A stretch of DNA of 64,000 nucleotides, from NCBI GenBank assembly GCA_965200805.1, contig OZ241384.1, forward strand, positions 3,389,899-3,453,898. Direction: 5' to 3'. The DNA is from MPNP01 sp026709725 (GTDB lineage Bacteria > Pseudomonadota > Alphaproteobacteria > Rhodobacterales > Rhodobacteraceae). Shown here piece by piece: positions 34,340 to 43,408 of the stretch. A model generated the notes under the pieces. The model saw only the letters and a list, made by a program, of their open reading frames with translations. It did not search any database and was not told where the DNA came from. The position numbers and the translations under genes were made by a program. How positions within the stretch are numbered: the first letter of the stretch is position 1; every line of letters begins with the position of its first letter.

Positions 34340-34681
34340 CCCGACTCCGCCTGTCACTCCCGCCGCATGGAGGGGGTTTATAACGATTCAGGTGATCGCA
34401 TGCCACATCATGACCGCATGGATGCGGTCGCCACCCACCCGACTCGTGTCGACCGGGCGGGGGATGCGAGAGTGTTTCCCGGATCCTTTTGTGTCAGGGC
34501 AACTGTTCGGCTCCCTCTTCGTCACTCCCGACCCGAAAGGCGGCTCGGGACATCGCAAGCCGCCTGGTGCGTTCGCCCGGTGGGGCCTTCGAGGATGTTC
34601 TGTTCAAGGATCGGACGCCAGCGACGATCGAACATCATGCGGCTGTCAACGGGTCGATCACGTTGAGGCAGGCATCTGTGA
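34340..34681. other. Intergenic between two ATPase genes
   Basis: About 340 bp with no supported gene. It probably carries the promoter of ATPase 1, since the paired genes are not overlapping. Confidence 0.5.
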
Positions 34682-36067
34682 TTATGTGTGTGCCATCATA
34701 TGATCGATATTACGCAGGTCGTTCGCTGTGAAATGCGCCTGTTCCGTCAGGTAGGCCCGAAAACTCGGAATGGGACACACATAGGTTCCGGTCCCGTCCT
34801 GTCTTGCCAACGCGCCCTGATGAATGAGATGATGAAGGTGGTGCACGACGGCCGCATTCCCCGCCCCGAACTTCTCGGGAATCACCCATGGCAGGCCGTT
34901 CTCCTTGAAATGGCGGCGGCACTGATTGATGTGATCGCCCATATCGGAAAACGTCACATGCTGACCCTTCCGATTTCGAAGGGCGACAAATTCCAGGAGC
35001 GCGCCGACAAGTTTACAGGACCGCTCCATCGCGAAGGAGGTGCGATCCTGACAATATCCCATTCGAAACCGGTCCCGTCGTTGCGCGATCCGCGTCCAAT
35101 CGGGGATGGCGTCCAGATGACCCTCAACAGCGGGATCCAGTAAGGTTTCCGCTAACGCCCGCTGGGCCCAGTAGATATGGCGTGGCCAGCCTTCGGTGGG
35201 TTCAAAGAAGGCGTGCAAACGGTCCCGTTGACGTCCCATCTCCACACCGAAATGGTCACAGAATCCATCGACAACGTCCCCCTGTTCACAGGCCTCAAGG
35301 GCACCCACATGAAAGGCATGGGCCCCATTTGCGATACCGATCTCGCTGATCCGGTCTTTCGTATCCCCCAAACCGGCAAAGATAAGCGTGAGCGGCAAGC
35401 TGATCTGCCGGGCGTCATGAATGGACTTCAGGAAATGCCCCGATGGTGTCGTTGTCTCCCCCCGCAGACGCTGGGCTTCATCCACGGCCAGAATGACCGG
35501 ATGGACCCACTTGGAGGCCGGCAGGATCGTTCCCAGATCATAGAGATCGGCGGAAGGACTGTTCTCGACAAGACGCGCGATGTCCGCGCTGAACCCGAAC
35601 GGACTGATCTCGCCCGGACGTGTCCCGATATAGGAGCCGATCTGAGTGACCGTCTCGATCCACGCGTTTCGTGGTGTGGAGGCGGCCAGTGCGATGGATT
35701 TCAGGACATTGGTGAGATGCTGTTCGATCTCGACATCGGTCACCACAACCGTACGGGGCGCATGATCGCCCTGCTGTCCGCGTCGTTCCAGTTCCAGCAA
35801 AATTGACGTCTTGCCTGCTCCCGGTGCACCTTGGATGATTCGCGTGTTCCCCGGGGGTGCCGTTCCCTGTTCAAATCCCAGGGATGCTTTCCGCAGAATT
35901 TCGGTCAGGATGTCCTCGCGTCCGACAAAGACCGGCGGATAGGACTTTTCACCTGCGATGACAAAACGTTTTAATGCTTCCGAGCGAAACGTTCCCACCG
36001 ATTCTTCTCCACCTGTGTGTTCCGTTTCCTTTAGAACATGTGTTCCGTGAAGAATGTTTCGCGTCAT
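34682..36067 (-). CDS. AAA-family ATPase, paralogue 2
   Basis: About 461 residues, clearly related to paralogue 1. Shared blocks are RIIQGAPGAGKT (Walker A near 80-87), ILAVDEAQR (Walker B), LTLIFAGLGDT against LALVLAGLSDT, EGWPRHIYWAQRAL against EGWPRHLHFALTAL, and the tail LIHQGAL..CPIPSFRAYLT. The N-terminus (FRSEALKRFVIAGEKSYPPVFVGREDIL) is also shared. Overall identity is modest, so the duplication is old and both copies are kept. The ATG at 36067 has GGGAG about 8 nt upstream. Two non-identical subunits may form a mixed ring. Confidence 0.88.
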   Translation of the reverse strand: MTRNILHGTHVLKETEHTGGEESVGTFRSEALKRFVIAGEKSYPPVFVGREDILTEILRKASLGFEQGTAPPGNTRIIQGAPGAGKTSILLELERRGQQGDHAPRTVVVTDVEIEQHLTNVLKSIALAASTPRNAWIETVTQIGSYIGTRPGEISPFGFSADIARLVENSPSADLYDLGTILPASKWVHPVILAVDEAQRLRGETTTPSGHFLKSIHDARQISLPLTLIFAGLGDTKDRISEIGIANGAHAFHVGALEACEQGDVVDGFCDHFGVEMGRQRDRLHAFFEPTEGWPRHIYWAQRALAETLLDPAVEGHLDAIPDWTRIAQRRDRFRMGYCQDRTSFAMERSCKLVGALLEFVALRNRKGQHVTFSDMGDHINQCRRHFKENGLPWVIPEKFGAGNAAVVHHLHHLIHQGALARQDGTGTYVCPIPSFRAYLTEQAHFTANDLRNIDHMMAHT

Positions 36068-36935
36068 CTGTCCAGCTCCCAAGGATCCGCAACACAAAGG
36101 ACGCTTTCAACTGTCAATATCCGGCACAAACCTCACAGAGGCATAAGGTCATGAAAACACGAAAAGGTCACCATCACAGGTTCTCCCGAACCATGCCGTC
36201 ACCGTGACGGACGCCTCCTTTCGAGCCAGGACGCAATCAAGGTATCGTTGAAAGGCAAAGATTCGAAAGTGTGATCATTCCCATCTCCCTTAATGGGCTC
36301 ATCCCCAATCAGCGATCAAGAACAGGGAAAGACCCGGTCAATCCCCGAATCGGCACCCGTCAGGGCGCCGATTCATGAAAGTCGGAAGTCACCCACCGGA
36401 TGAATGCACTGCGATACGGAACCGCTCTTCCCTTCATCATCACATTCGAAGACCAGACCATCACGCCCCATGGCGGCCCAACCCCGACATACCGGCCCGA
36501 TAATCCTCGCCCCCATCGTTCATGACCGCGTGGACTCCCCGCCATCATCGGCAGGGGCCAGACCCCGACATGGGCAGGCTGGAAGCGGGACGCCTGCCCT
36601 GTGTGCCGCCTGTTACCGCGGCTTCAGCTGTTCCGGTTGACAGATCCATGCAAGGGGAAGGCATGGTCAGGAGGGATCCGGCGGACAGGGGTTGCTGGAC
36701 GGGCAGGAGCCTGAATGGTTACAATAATACAAGATAAACAACAATATATCTATCACGATGCCAATGAGTTTGCCGACCATGACACTCTGTGGGAGAGGAT
36801 ACCATTCAACAATTGCATTTGACCGTGAAGCGCATGGCGGGTATGCGTCTCGCTTTCTGGCAACTGAGGCAGGTGGCGGGTTGGACAGTGGAGTGCCATC
36901 GTGATCTTTTGGGCGTATCGGGTGCAAACGAAAGG
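36068..36935. other. Intergenic region between divergent ATPase and methyltransferase genes
   Basis: About 870 bp with no convincing gene. The last part (36789-36935) is an open upstream extension of the methyltransferase frame starting with GTG and could be coding. No repeat or RNA is recognisable. Confidence 0.5.
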
Positions 36936-38051
36936 ATGAATGGCGTTGACTACTTCATTGATGAGTTCTGGACATCGCGCCAGCGCCAGGCGCATCCCAT
37001 CCACGAAATCAGTTACCGGGCATGCTTCAAGCCTCAGCTTCCGGCCTTTTTCATTGATCGGCTGACCAGGCCCGGCGATGTTGTCTACGACCCATTCATG
37101 GGACGGGGGACGACACCCATCGAATCGGCCCTGCGCAACCGCATCCCCTACGGAAACGATATCAACCCGATCAGTCGCACCTTCACGGAGCCGCGCATCA
37201 ATCCACCGGATCTTGATGCCGTATCAAGCCGCCTTCGCTGCATACCATGGACAGAGTTCAGGGATATAAAACGGGACGACCTTCTTGTCTTTTATCACCG
37301 CGATACGCTGGCCCAGATCGAGGGGCTGCGGTCGTGGCTCCTGCGTCGCCGGACAGATGCCGACTTTGACCATGTTGACCATTGGATCGAGATGGTTGCC
37401 ACAAACCGCCTGACCGGTCATTCGCCCGGTTTCTTTTCGGTTTACACACTGCCACCAAATCAGGCCGTTTCAGTGAGAGGGCAACGGAGAATCAATGAAA
37501 AGCGGGGGCAGGCACCATCGCCAAAGGACATTGCATCGCTGATTTTCAAGAAGTCCGGGCGGCTGCTATCCCGCAATGTTGCTCCGGTCTCCGAAAGCCT
37601 GTTCCTGACAGCGGCATCCCATGACACCTTCCAAATCCCCGATGACAGGGTGGCGCTTACAGTGACATCGCCACCCTTCCTCGACATTGTGAACTATGAA
37701 TCCGACAATTGGCTGCGATCCTGGTTTCTTGGCATTGACTCCCGATCCGTGCAGATCGCACACCACCACAAAATCGAGAAATGGCAGACGTTTGTGAAGG
37801 CGACACTTGCAGAACTTGCAAGAATCACGAAAGCGGGCGGTTATGTGGCATTCGAGGTCGGCGAGGTCAGGCACGGGACGATCCGCCTTGATGAAAATGT
37901 CATCGAGGCAGCGGTTGGGTTGCCCTTCAGCGTCGTCGGGGTTCTGGTCAACAAGCAGTCCTTCACAAAAACATCCAATTGCTGGGGTGTCGCCAACAAC
38001 AAGTCCGGGACCAACACCAACCGCATCGTCGTCTTGCGGAGAGAATCGTGA
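36936..38051 (+). CDS. DNA methyltransferase, N4-cytosine/N6-adenine type (TSPPF)
   Basis: 371 residues from the ATG used here. Motif I (SAM binding) is DPFMGRGTT at 52-60 and the catalytic motif IV is TSPPF at 244-248; S-P-P-(Y/F) usually marks N4-cytosine methylases. The N-terminal segment EFWTSRQRQAHPIHEISYRACFKPQLPAFFI is a family hallmark. The start is uncertain: ATG 36936 sits right after AAAGG, and a GTG at 36789 or ATGs at 36834/36843 extend the same frame. No cognate nuclease gene is adjacent. It may be an orphan methylase, or work with the divergent AAA ATPase pair. Confidence 0.9.
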   Translation: MNGVDYFIDEFWTSRQRQAHPIHEISYRACFKPQLPAFFIDRLTRPGDVVYDPFMGRGTTPIESALRNRIPYGNDINPISRTFTEPRINPPDLDAVSSRLRCIPWTEFRDIKRDDLLVFYHRDTLAQIEGLRSWLLRRRTDADFDHVDHWIEMVATNRLTGHSPGFFSVYTLPPNQAVSVRGQRRINEKRGQAPSPKDIASLIFKKSGRLLSRNVAPVSESLFLTAASHDTFQIPDDRVALTVTSPPFLDIVNYESDNWLRSWFLGIDSRSVQIAHHHKIEKWQTFVKATLAELARITKAGGYVAFEVGEVRHGTIRLDENVIEAAVGLPFSVVGVLVNKQSFTKTSNCWGVANNKSGTNTNRIVVLRRES

Positions 38052-38367
38052 CGACCGGGCGGAAAACAGGCGCGACCAAAACGGACGGGCGCTGGGGATT
38101 GCGACCGAAACCGTCATGCTGTCAACCCGGCATGGTTGAGACCCGGACCTGATCAGGTCGCAGCGGGAATCCCTGTTCCCGGGCGTTGCGCTCGTCGCCT
38201 GCGCAGTCAGTGAATCGGTTGCATTGTGCCCCGGGTGAGGCGTGGGGCATCAACTCGGTGCCGATAGTGATGCGGAGCTGTCCGGGGGTCAGGGTTCGAG
38301 ATGGGGATGCGGGCATGGAGAAGCCGGGGCTCCTGTGCCGGGAAACTGCCGGATGTTCCTGCTGCAT
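38052..38367. other. Intergenic, no gene seen
   Basis: Convergent gap between the methyltransferase and the BMP-type permease genes. It marks the right border of the accessory block. No terminator or repeat is clear. Confidence 0.5.
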
Positions 38368-39303
38368 TCAGGCGGTTGGATGGAATCCCCTGCCAAGGCA
38401 GTTCGGTGCGTCCAGGTGTCGGCGGTTCTTTCTTGTTGAGAGAAGGATGAGAACGAGGATTGTTGCAAGATAGGGTGACATCGACAGGTATTCGACGCCG
38501 ATGGAGATTCCTGCTGCCTGCATATTGAGCTGAAGGATTGTCAGACCGCCGAACAGCCAGGCACCAAGCAGGACGCGCCAGGGTTTCCATGAAGCGAAGA
38601 CCACGATCGCCAGGGCAATCCAGCCCGCCCCGGCCGTCATGCCTTCCGTCCATTGCGGAACCCGGACCAGCGACAGATAGGCGCCGCCAAGACCGGCACA
38701 TGCGCCGCCGAACATGATCGCTGCGATCCGGATCATTCTGACGTTGTAGCCGATGGCATGGGCCGCATCATGGTTCTCGCCCACGGCACGGAGGATGAGC
38801 CCGGCTCTGGAATAGCGAAAGAACCACCAGAGGACAGCCGGCAGGATCAGTCCGATGTAGAGGATCGGGTCGTGGGTGAAGAGGATCTCCCCGAGGACCG
38901 GAAGACGGGAAAGAACGGGGATGTCGGGATCCGGCATCGGGGGTGGCCGGATTCCGGTGAATTCCGTCCCGAGAAGCGATGCGAGACCGAGACCGAAGAG
39001 GGTCAGGGCCAGCCCGCTTGCGACCTGATTGGCCAATAGATACTGCGTGATGACGGCAAAAATGAGGGAGAGAATCGCACCGCAGGTCATGCCCATGACG
39101 GCACCAAACAACGGGGACCCTGTCTTGACAGCACCGATGAACCCGCAAATGGCGCCGATGATCATCATGCCTTCAACCCCGAGATTCAGGACACCGGATT
39201 TCTCGACGACCAGCTCTCCGATTGCAGCGAGAAGAATCGGTGTTGAGGCAACCAGAATGCTGGCAAGGAGCGTGACAGGTGAAATTGAACCGAGATCAAT
39301 CAT
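38368..39303 (-). CDS. BMP-type nucleoside ABC transporter permease 2
   Basis: 311 residues, mostly hydrophobic, with about eight to nine membrane segments. The signature GELVVEKSGVLNLGVEGMMIIGA (near 29-51) is the conserved start of YufQ-type permeases of BMP systems, and AIGYNVRMIRIAAIMFGGACAGLGGAYLSL lies further on. The C-terminal LGRGFHPTA is normal for the family, so the gene is complete. The ATG at 39303 overlaps the previous permease stop by 8 bp. It is the last gene of the remaining operon; the binding protein gene that would be expected next is at 21-22 kb. Confidence 0.92.
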   Translation of the reverse strand: MIDLGSISPVTLLASILVASTPILLAAIGELVVEKSGVLNLGVEGMMIIGAICGFIGAVKTGSPLFGAVMGMTCGAILSLIFAVITQYLLANQVASGLALTLFGLGLASLLGTEFTGIRPPPMPDPDIPVLSRLPVLGEILFTHDPILYIGLILPAVLWWFFRYSRAGLILRAVGENHDAAHAIGYNVRMIRIAAIMFGGACAGLGGAYLSLVRVPQWTEGMTAGAGWIALAIVVFASWKPWRVLLGAWLFGGLTILQLNMQAAGISIGVEYLSMSPYLATILVLILLSTRKNRRHLDAPNCLGRGFHPTA

Positions 39304-40363
39304 GTGCGGCCTCGCCTTGCATGCCCCGTCCGCCTGTGCGGAACGGGCCCTTGAGCCGACCGCCCCACCGGACCCGGAAGTTGACCAGAATATCCGTCGC
39401 CAGCAGAAAAAACAGCAACATGCCCTGGAACACAAGTATGGCAGCTGCGGGCAGCCCAATCATGAACTGCGCGAGTTCGCCGCCGATATAGGTGATGGCC
39501 ATGAGCAGTCCGGCAAGCAGGATACCGACCGGGTGGAGCCGCCCGAGGAACGCAACGATGATCGCCGTGAAACCGTATCCAACGGGAAATGCTGTCGTCA
39601 ACTTGCCGGCCGGACCGGTGACCTCGAGCAGCCCCGCCATGCCGGCGAGCGCGCCGGAGATTCCCAGACACAGCACCACCATCAGGTTTGGCTGGATACC
39701 GGCAAACCGTGCCGCTCTCGGGGCCTGTCCGGACAGGGTGACCTGAAAGCCGAAGATGTGATGCTTGTGAATCCAGTAACAGAAGACAACCAGTGCCAGC
39801 ATGAAGAAGACGCCGAAATGCATGCCGGTCCCGGCGATCAACTCATCGTTATGCGTGCTTGCGAGTTCGTGAAAGCTTCGGCTTTCCGGAAAGTTGAAGC
39901 CAATCGGACTCCGCAGGATGCCGGTCACAAGACCGGACAGGAGATTGATCGCGACATAGACCAGCATCAGTGAGACCAGGATTTCATTGGTCCGGAAATA
40001 GATTTTCAGAAGCGCCGGAATCAGGGCCCAGATCAGGCCACCGGCGATCCCCGCAAGGACCATGAGGGGCAACACCCAGATCGCCTCAAGCGGGTACAGG
40101 GCAAGCCCGACTGAAGCACCGGTTAGGGCGCCGACAATATACTGGCCCTCTGCGCCGATATTCCAGATGTTTGCGCGGAACCCGTAGGCGAGACCGAGCG
40201 CGATCATGACCAGCGGTGCCGCCTTCACCAGAATTTGCGGGCGTGTGTAACTTGCGACGGTTTCATTGAAAATGGGGTCGAGAAAGATCACTCTGGTGGT
40301 TTCCAGCGGATTCTTGTCCATCAGTGCGAAGAGGATGCCGCCGGCGATCACCGTCAGCAGCAC
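39296..40363 (-). CDS. BMP-type nucleoside ABC transporter permease 1
   Basis: 355 residues from a GTG at 40363, with eight or more membrane helices. Family motifs are GLAYGFRANIWNIGAEGQYIVGAL (near 57-80) and GYGFTAIIVAFLGRLHPVGILLAGLL. The frame stays open upstream, encoding LEPRLEPSPFIRTITPVFAV, which looks like the normal N-terminus of this family. There is no ATG, GTG or TTG there, only ATT (40429) or CTG (40426) at 6 and 9 nt from a GGAGG. The true start is probably one of these. It lies 52 bp, or much less, downstream of the ATPase gene. Confidence 0.9.
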   Translation of the reverse strand: MLLTVIAGGILFALMDKNPLETTRVIFLDPIFNETVASYTRPQILVKAAPLVMIALGLAYGFRANIWNIGAEGQYIVGALTGASVGLALYPLEAIWVLPLMVLAGIAGGLIWALIPALLKIYFRTNEILVSLMLVYVAINLLSGLVTGILRSPIGFNFPESRSFHELASTHNDELIAGTGMHFGVFFMLALVVFCYWIHKHHIFGFQVTLSGQAPRAARFAGIQPNLMVVLCLGISGALAGMAGLLEVTGPAGKLTTAFPVGYGFTAIIVAFLGRLHPVGILLAGLLMAITYIGGELAQFMIGLPAAAILVFQGMLLFFLLATDILVNFRVRWGGRLKGPFRTGGRGMQGEAAHD

Positions 40364-40415
40364 AGCGAAGACAGGTGTGATGGTCCGAATGAATGGTGAC
40401 GGCTCCAGCCGTGGT

Positions 40416-41945
40416 TCAAGATACAGAATGAGGAGCCTCCATTCCTGTCATCAGGAGGCCGAATTCAGCACGTGATGTCGAATCCGGCGAGAGTGGCCTA
40501 GAGAGGGTCCCTGCATGCAGGACCGAGATTTTGTCCGCAATCTCAAGGAGCTCATCAAGATCCTGACTGATGAGCAGGACCGCGGCGCCATCAGTTGCCA
40601 TATTGATCAGCGCCTGCCGGATCGCATTGGCGGCCTTGGCATCGACCCCCCAGGTCGGCTGGTTGACGATGAAGACCTTGGGGGCCTGCAGGATTTCCCT
40701 GCCGATCAGAAATTTCTGGAGATTGCCGCCGGAGAGCGATCGTGCAGCATGGTTGACGCCTGGCGTGCGCACATCGAATTCAGTGACGATGTCCTCGGCG
40801 AAACGGGTTGCCGCCAACCAGTCAACCACCCCTTTCCTCGCCAGTGATTTACGGACACGGCCCGTCAGGAGTGCATTCTCGATAAGCGTCATATCGGTTG
40901 AGGCCGCATGACCGTTCCGCTGCTCCGGCGCAAAAACCAGTCCGCACCGGCGGCGGCCATTCGGCGATTCGCCATCAATCCGTCTGTCCTCAACCCAAAT
41001 CTCTCCCGCCGTGCTCCTGCGTTCACCGGACAGGGCCAGCATCAACTCATCCTGACCATTCCCTGCAATACCGGCAATGCCGTGAATCTCCCCTTCACTG
41101 ATCTCCAGACTGATATTGGCAAGTTCAGTACCAAATTGCGACTGGGGCGCGAGACCGAGGGCGGTTGTGCGGAAACACTGTCTGCCACGGGTTGCCGGCG
41201 TCCGCACCGGGGCAACGATCTGGGTCCCGACCATCATTTCAGCCAGACTGACTGCTGTTTCTTCGGCGGGAATGCAGGTGTCGACAACATTTCCACTGCG
41301 CAATATGGTCGCACGATCACAGAGATGCCTGACCTCCTCAAGCTTGTGGGAGATGTAGAGAACCGCGATGCCCTCCGTGACCAGCTGTCGGAGCGTCCCG
41401 AAGAGTTTTTCCGTCTCAAACTGCGTCAGGACTGACGTGGGTTCATCCATGATCAGCAGCTGGGGCGACTGCAGGAGGCAGCGGACAATTTCGACACGTT
41501 GCTGCTCACCGGCCGAGAGATCGCCGACAATCTGGTGCGGGGAGAGGGCCAGCCCATAGAGTTCCGCCAGGGACGCGATCCTGTCCGCAATTCCACGCAG
41601 CGTTTCATGCGGAACGCTGAGAAGCATGTTCTCGGCAACGGTGAGTGCGTCAAACAGGGAAAAATGCTGAAAAACCATGGCCACGCCCTGCCGCCGGGCG
41701 TCGCGCGGGTCGTCAGGCGCATAGGGGCGCCCCCTGAATTTCATGGTTCCCGAATCCGGACGCAGCAACCCGTAGATCATCTTGACCAATGTCGATTTTC
41801 CAGCACCGTTTTCACCAAGGAGCGCATGGATCTCTCCAGCCTCGACTGCAAAGGAAATGTCATCACAGGCCTTCACGCCCGGGAAACTCTTCGTCATGGC
41901 ATCAAGCTGAAGGGCGGTATCACGTGCGCTTGGTGTGTCGGTCAT
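40416..41945 (-). CDS. BMP-type nucleoside ABC transporter ATPase (two ABC domains)
   Basis: 509 residues with two ATP-binding cassettes. Domain 1: Walker A GENGAGKST (near 38-46), signature LSAGEQQR, Walker B LLIMDEPTS. Domain 2: a degenerate P-loop GIAGNGQDELM, signature LSGGNLQK and VFIVNQPTWGVD, with N in place of the usual D/E in Walker B. This layout is normal for YufO-type sugar/nucleoside ATPases. It is the first gene of the operon, and its start at 41945 faces the divergent sugar operon. It powers import of the ligand of the BMP protein at 21173-22255 by inference. Confidence 0.93.
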   Translation of the reverse strand: MTDTPSARDTALQLDAMTKSFPGVKACDDISFAVEAGEIHALLGENGAGKSTLVKMIYGLLRPDSGTMKFRGRPYAPDDPRDARRQGVAMVFQHFSLFDALTVAENMLLSVPHETLRGIADRIASLAELYGLALSPHQIVGDLSAGEQQRVEIVRCLLQSPQLLIMDEPTSVLTQFETEKLFGTLRQLVTEGIAVLYISHKLEEVRHLCDRATILRSGNVVDTCIPAEETAVSLAEMMVGTQIVAPVRTPATRGRQCFRTTALGLAPQSQFGTELANISLEISEGEIHGIAGIAGNGQDELMLALSGERRSTAGEIWVEDRRIDGESPNGRRRCGLVFAPEQRNGHAASTDMTLIENALLTGRVRKSLARKGVVDWLAATRFAEDIVTEFDVRTPGVNHAARSLSGGNLQKFLIGREILQAPKVFIVNQPTWGVDAKAANAIRQALINMATDGAAVLLISQDLDELLEIADKISVLHAGTLSRPLSPDSTSRAEFGLLMTGMEAPHSVS

Positions 41946-42103
41946 CCATCTCTCCAGACAGCATGGCGTGAATCGTGTACGGTATGGGGCGCTCCGCCCC
42001 TGCCATCAGCCGGATATGCAAGCATCATTCCTTGACTCTGCACATCCCGGCCAATACCCTGCCGACCTATACCCTGATTTCCTGCTTGACAGCAAATTCT
42101 CTT

Positions 42104-42123
42104 GTATGTAACCGGTTAGATAC
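42104..42123. promoter_or_regulatory. LacI-type operator upstream of the sugar ABC operon
   Basis: GTATGTAACCGGTTAGATAC is a 20-bp inverted repeat symmetrical at 18 of 20 bases, with the central CG and AACCGGTT core typical of LacI-family sites. It is 61 bp before the binding-protein ATG. A TTGACA (42086-42091) lies just upstream as a possible -35 box; no good -10 box was found. No LacI-type gene is in the window. Confidence 0.65.
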
Positions 42124-42184
42124 TTATGCTCCAAAAAATCCGCTCTGGATTTTGCAAGCGTGTTATCAGAAAAAGGAGGACAGC

Positions 42185-43294
42185 ATGTCATTCATAAAAG
42201 CGTTCATCGAGGCGGAGACGGTCACGCGGCGGAACTTTCTGCTCGCCGGTGCCTATGGAATTACCGGAGCAGCGGCATTGCGCATGTTTGGGCCTGCCCC
42301 GACCATGGCCATGACCTACAGCGACCCGACCATTGCCTGGAGTTACCGGAACCGGACAAACCCCTACTGGAACGAGATCGTCTCCGGCGGTGAAGCGTTT
42401 GTGGAAAGCCTTGGCAAGTCGAAAGATGACCTGACACATCTGATCAATGAGGGCTCATCGGAGAAATCACTGGCCGATGTCAAGGCACTCCTGGCCAAGA
42501 CAGACGGGGAATTGGCACTGGCGATCGATACCAATGATGCGCCCAATGCCCGACCTGTGGTGGAAGCCTGCGCTGAAGCGGGCGCCTATGTCTCAACCCT
42601 CTGGAACAAGACCGATGATCTCCACCCCTGGGATTTTGGTGACAACTATGTCAGCCATATGAGCTGGTCCGATGAGGGGCCGGCCGAGCGGACGGCACGG
42701 ATTCTGCTGGATGCGATGGGCGGCAGGGGCGGTGTTGTCCACCTTGGCGGCATTGCCTCCAACAACCCGGCAATTGAGCGGCTGAATGGTCTGAAGAATG
42801 CGCTGAAGGACTATCCGGATGTTGAGCTGCTTGATGCCCAGCCCGCCGACTGGGATACGCAGAAGGCCAACCAGGTCATGCAGGGCTTCATTACACGGTA
42901 CGGCGACGAAATCACCGGTGTGCACTGCGCCAATGACACCATCGGCTACGGTGTTCTTGAGGCCTTGCGGGCCGAGGGCATGGATGTGCCGATCGTCACC
43001 TATGACGGGAACCCGCAAGCTGTTGATCTGGTCGCGCAGGGCAGAATCCTGGCCACAGTGTTCACCAACCCTCACTGGGGCGGCGGGATTACGGCTTCAT
43101 TGGCGTACCATGCGGCGATTGGTCACTTCAAGCCGTCAGAGGAGCCGCCCGAGCATCGTGAGTTCTATGGGCCGACCATCTTCGTGACACCGGATGATGC
43201 CCTGGCGTTCAAGGCGAACTATCTGGACAACGTCCCGACCTATGACTGGACGGATTTCTGGGGCCCTTCGAACGGCCAGATCATGTACAGGTAA
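42185..43294 (+). CDS. Sugar ABC transporter substrate-binding protein with Tat-type signal
   Basis: 369 residues. The N-terminus carries a twin-arginine motif TRRNFLL (14-20) followed by a hydrophobic stretch, so export is probably folded, by Tat. The rest is a periplasmic-binding-protein type I fold (AWSYRNRTNPYWNEIVSGGEAF, then GDEITGVHCANDTIGYGVLEAL and VPIVTYDGNPQAVDLVAQGRILATVFTNP), as in ribose/xylose/inositol binding proteins. AGGAGG precedes the ATG at 42185; an upstream start at 41975 is unlikely. It leads an operon of permease, ATPase, permease and four oxidation genes. The exact sugar or polyol is unknown. Confidence 0.92.
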   Translation: MSFIKAFIEAETVTRRNFLLAGAYGITGAAALRMFGPAPTMAMTYSDPTIAWSYRNRTNPYWNEIVSGGEAFVESLGKSKDDLTHLINEGSSEKSLADVKALLAKTDGELALAIDTNDAPNARPVVEACAEAGAYVSTLWNKTDDLHPWDFGDNYVSHMSWSDEGPAERTARILLDAMGGRGGVVHLGGIASNNPAIERLNGLKNALKDYPDVELLDAQPADWDTQKANQVMQGFITRYGDEITGVHCANDTIGYGVLEALRAEGMDVPIVTYDGNPQAVDLVAQGRILATVFTNPHWGGGITASLAYHAAIGHFKPSEEPPEHREFYGPTIFVTPDDALAFKANYLDNVPTYDWTDFWGPSNGQIMYR

Positions 43295-43303
43295 TCCTTG
43301 ACC

Positions 43304-43333
43304 AAGGCACGGGCGTTGCATTGCCCGTGCCTT
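43304..43333 (+). terminator. Intercistronic hairpin after the binding-protein gene
   Basis: AAGGCACGGGC and GCCCGTGCCTT form a perfect 11-bp stem with an 8-nt loop, 10 bp after the stop. Such hairpins commonly protect the upstream message, so the binding protein is made in excess over the membrane parts. Confidence 0.75.
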
Positions 43334-43408
43334 GGGTTTAACCCGGTCCGGATCTGGAATCGACGGTTCTGATTGCAGGGTGACAGAGGTGTCGCGACGG
43401 GGGAGTCA

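Noticed and set aside
33104..36067. The AAA ATPase pair as Tn7/Tn5053-type transposition regulators (TniB)
   Set aside because: The ATPase cores look similar, but there is no transposase, TniQ-like protein or transposon end nearby. I left the family open.
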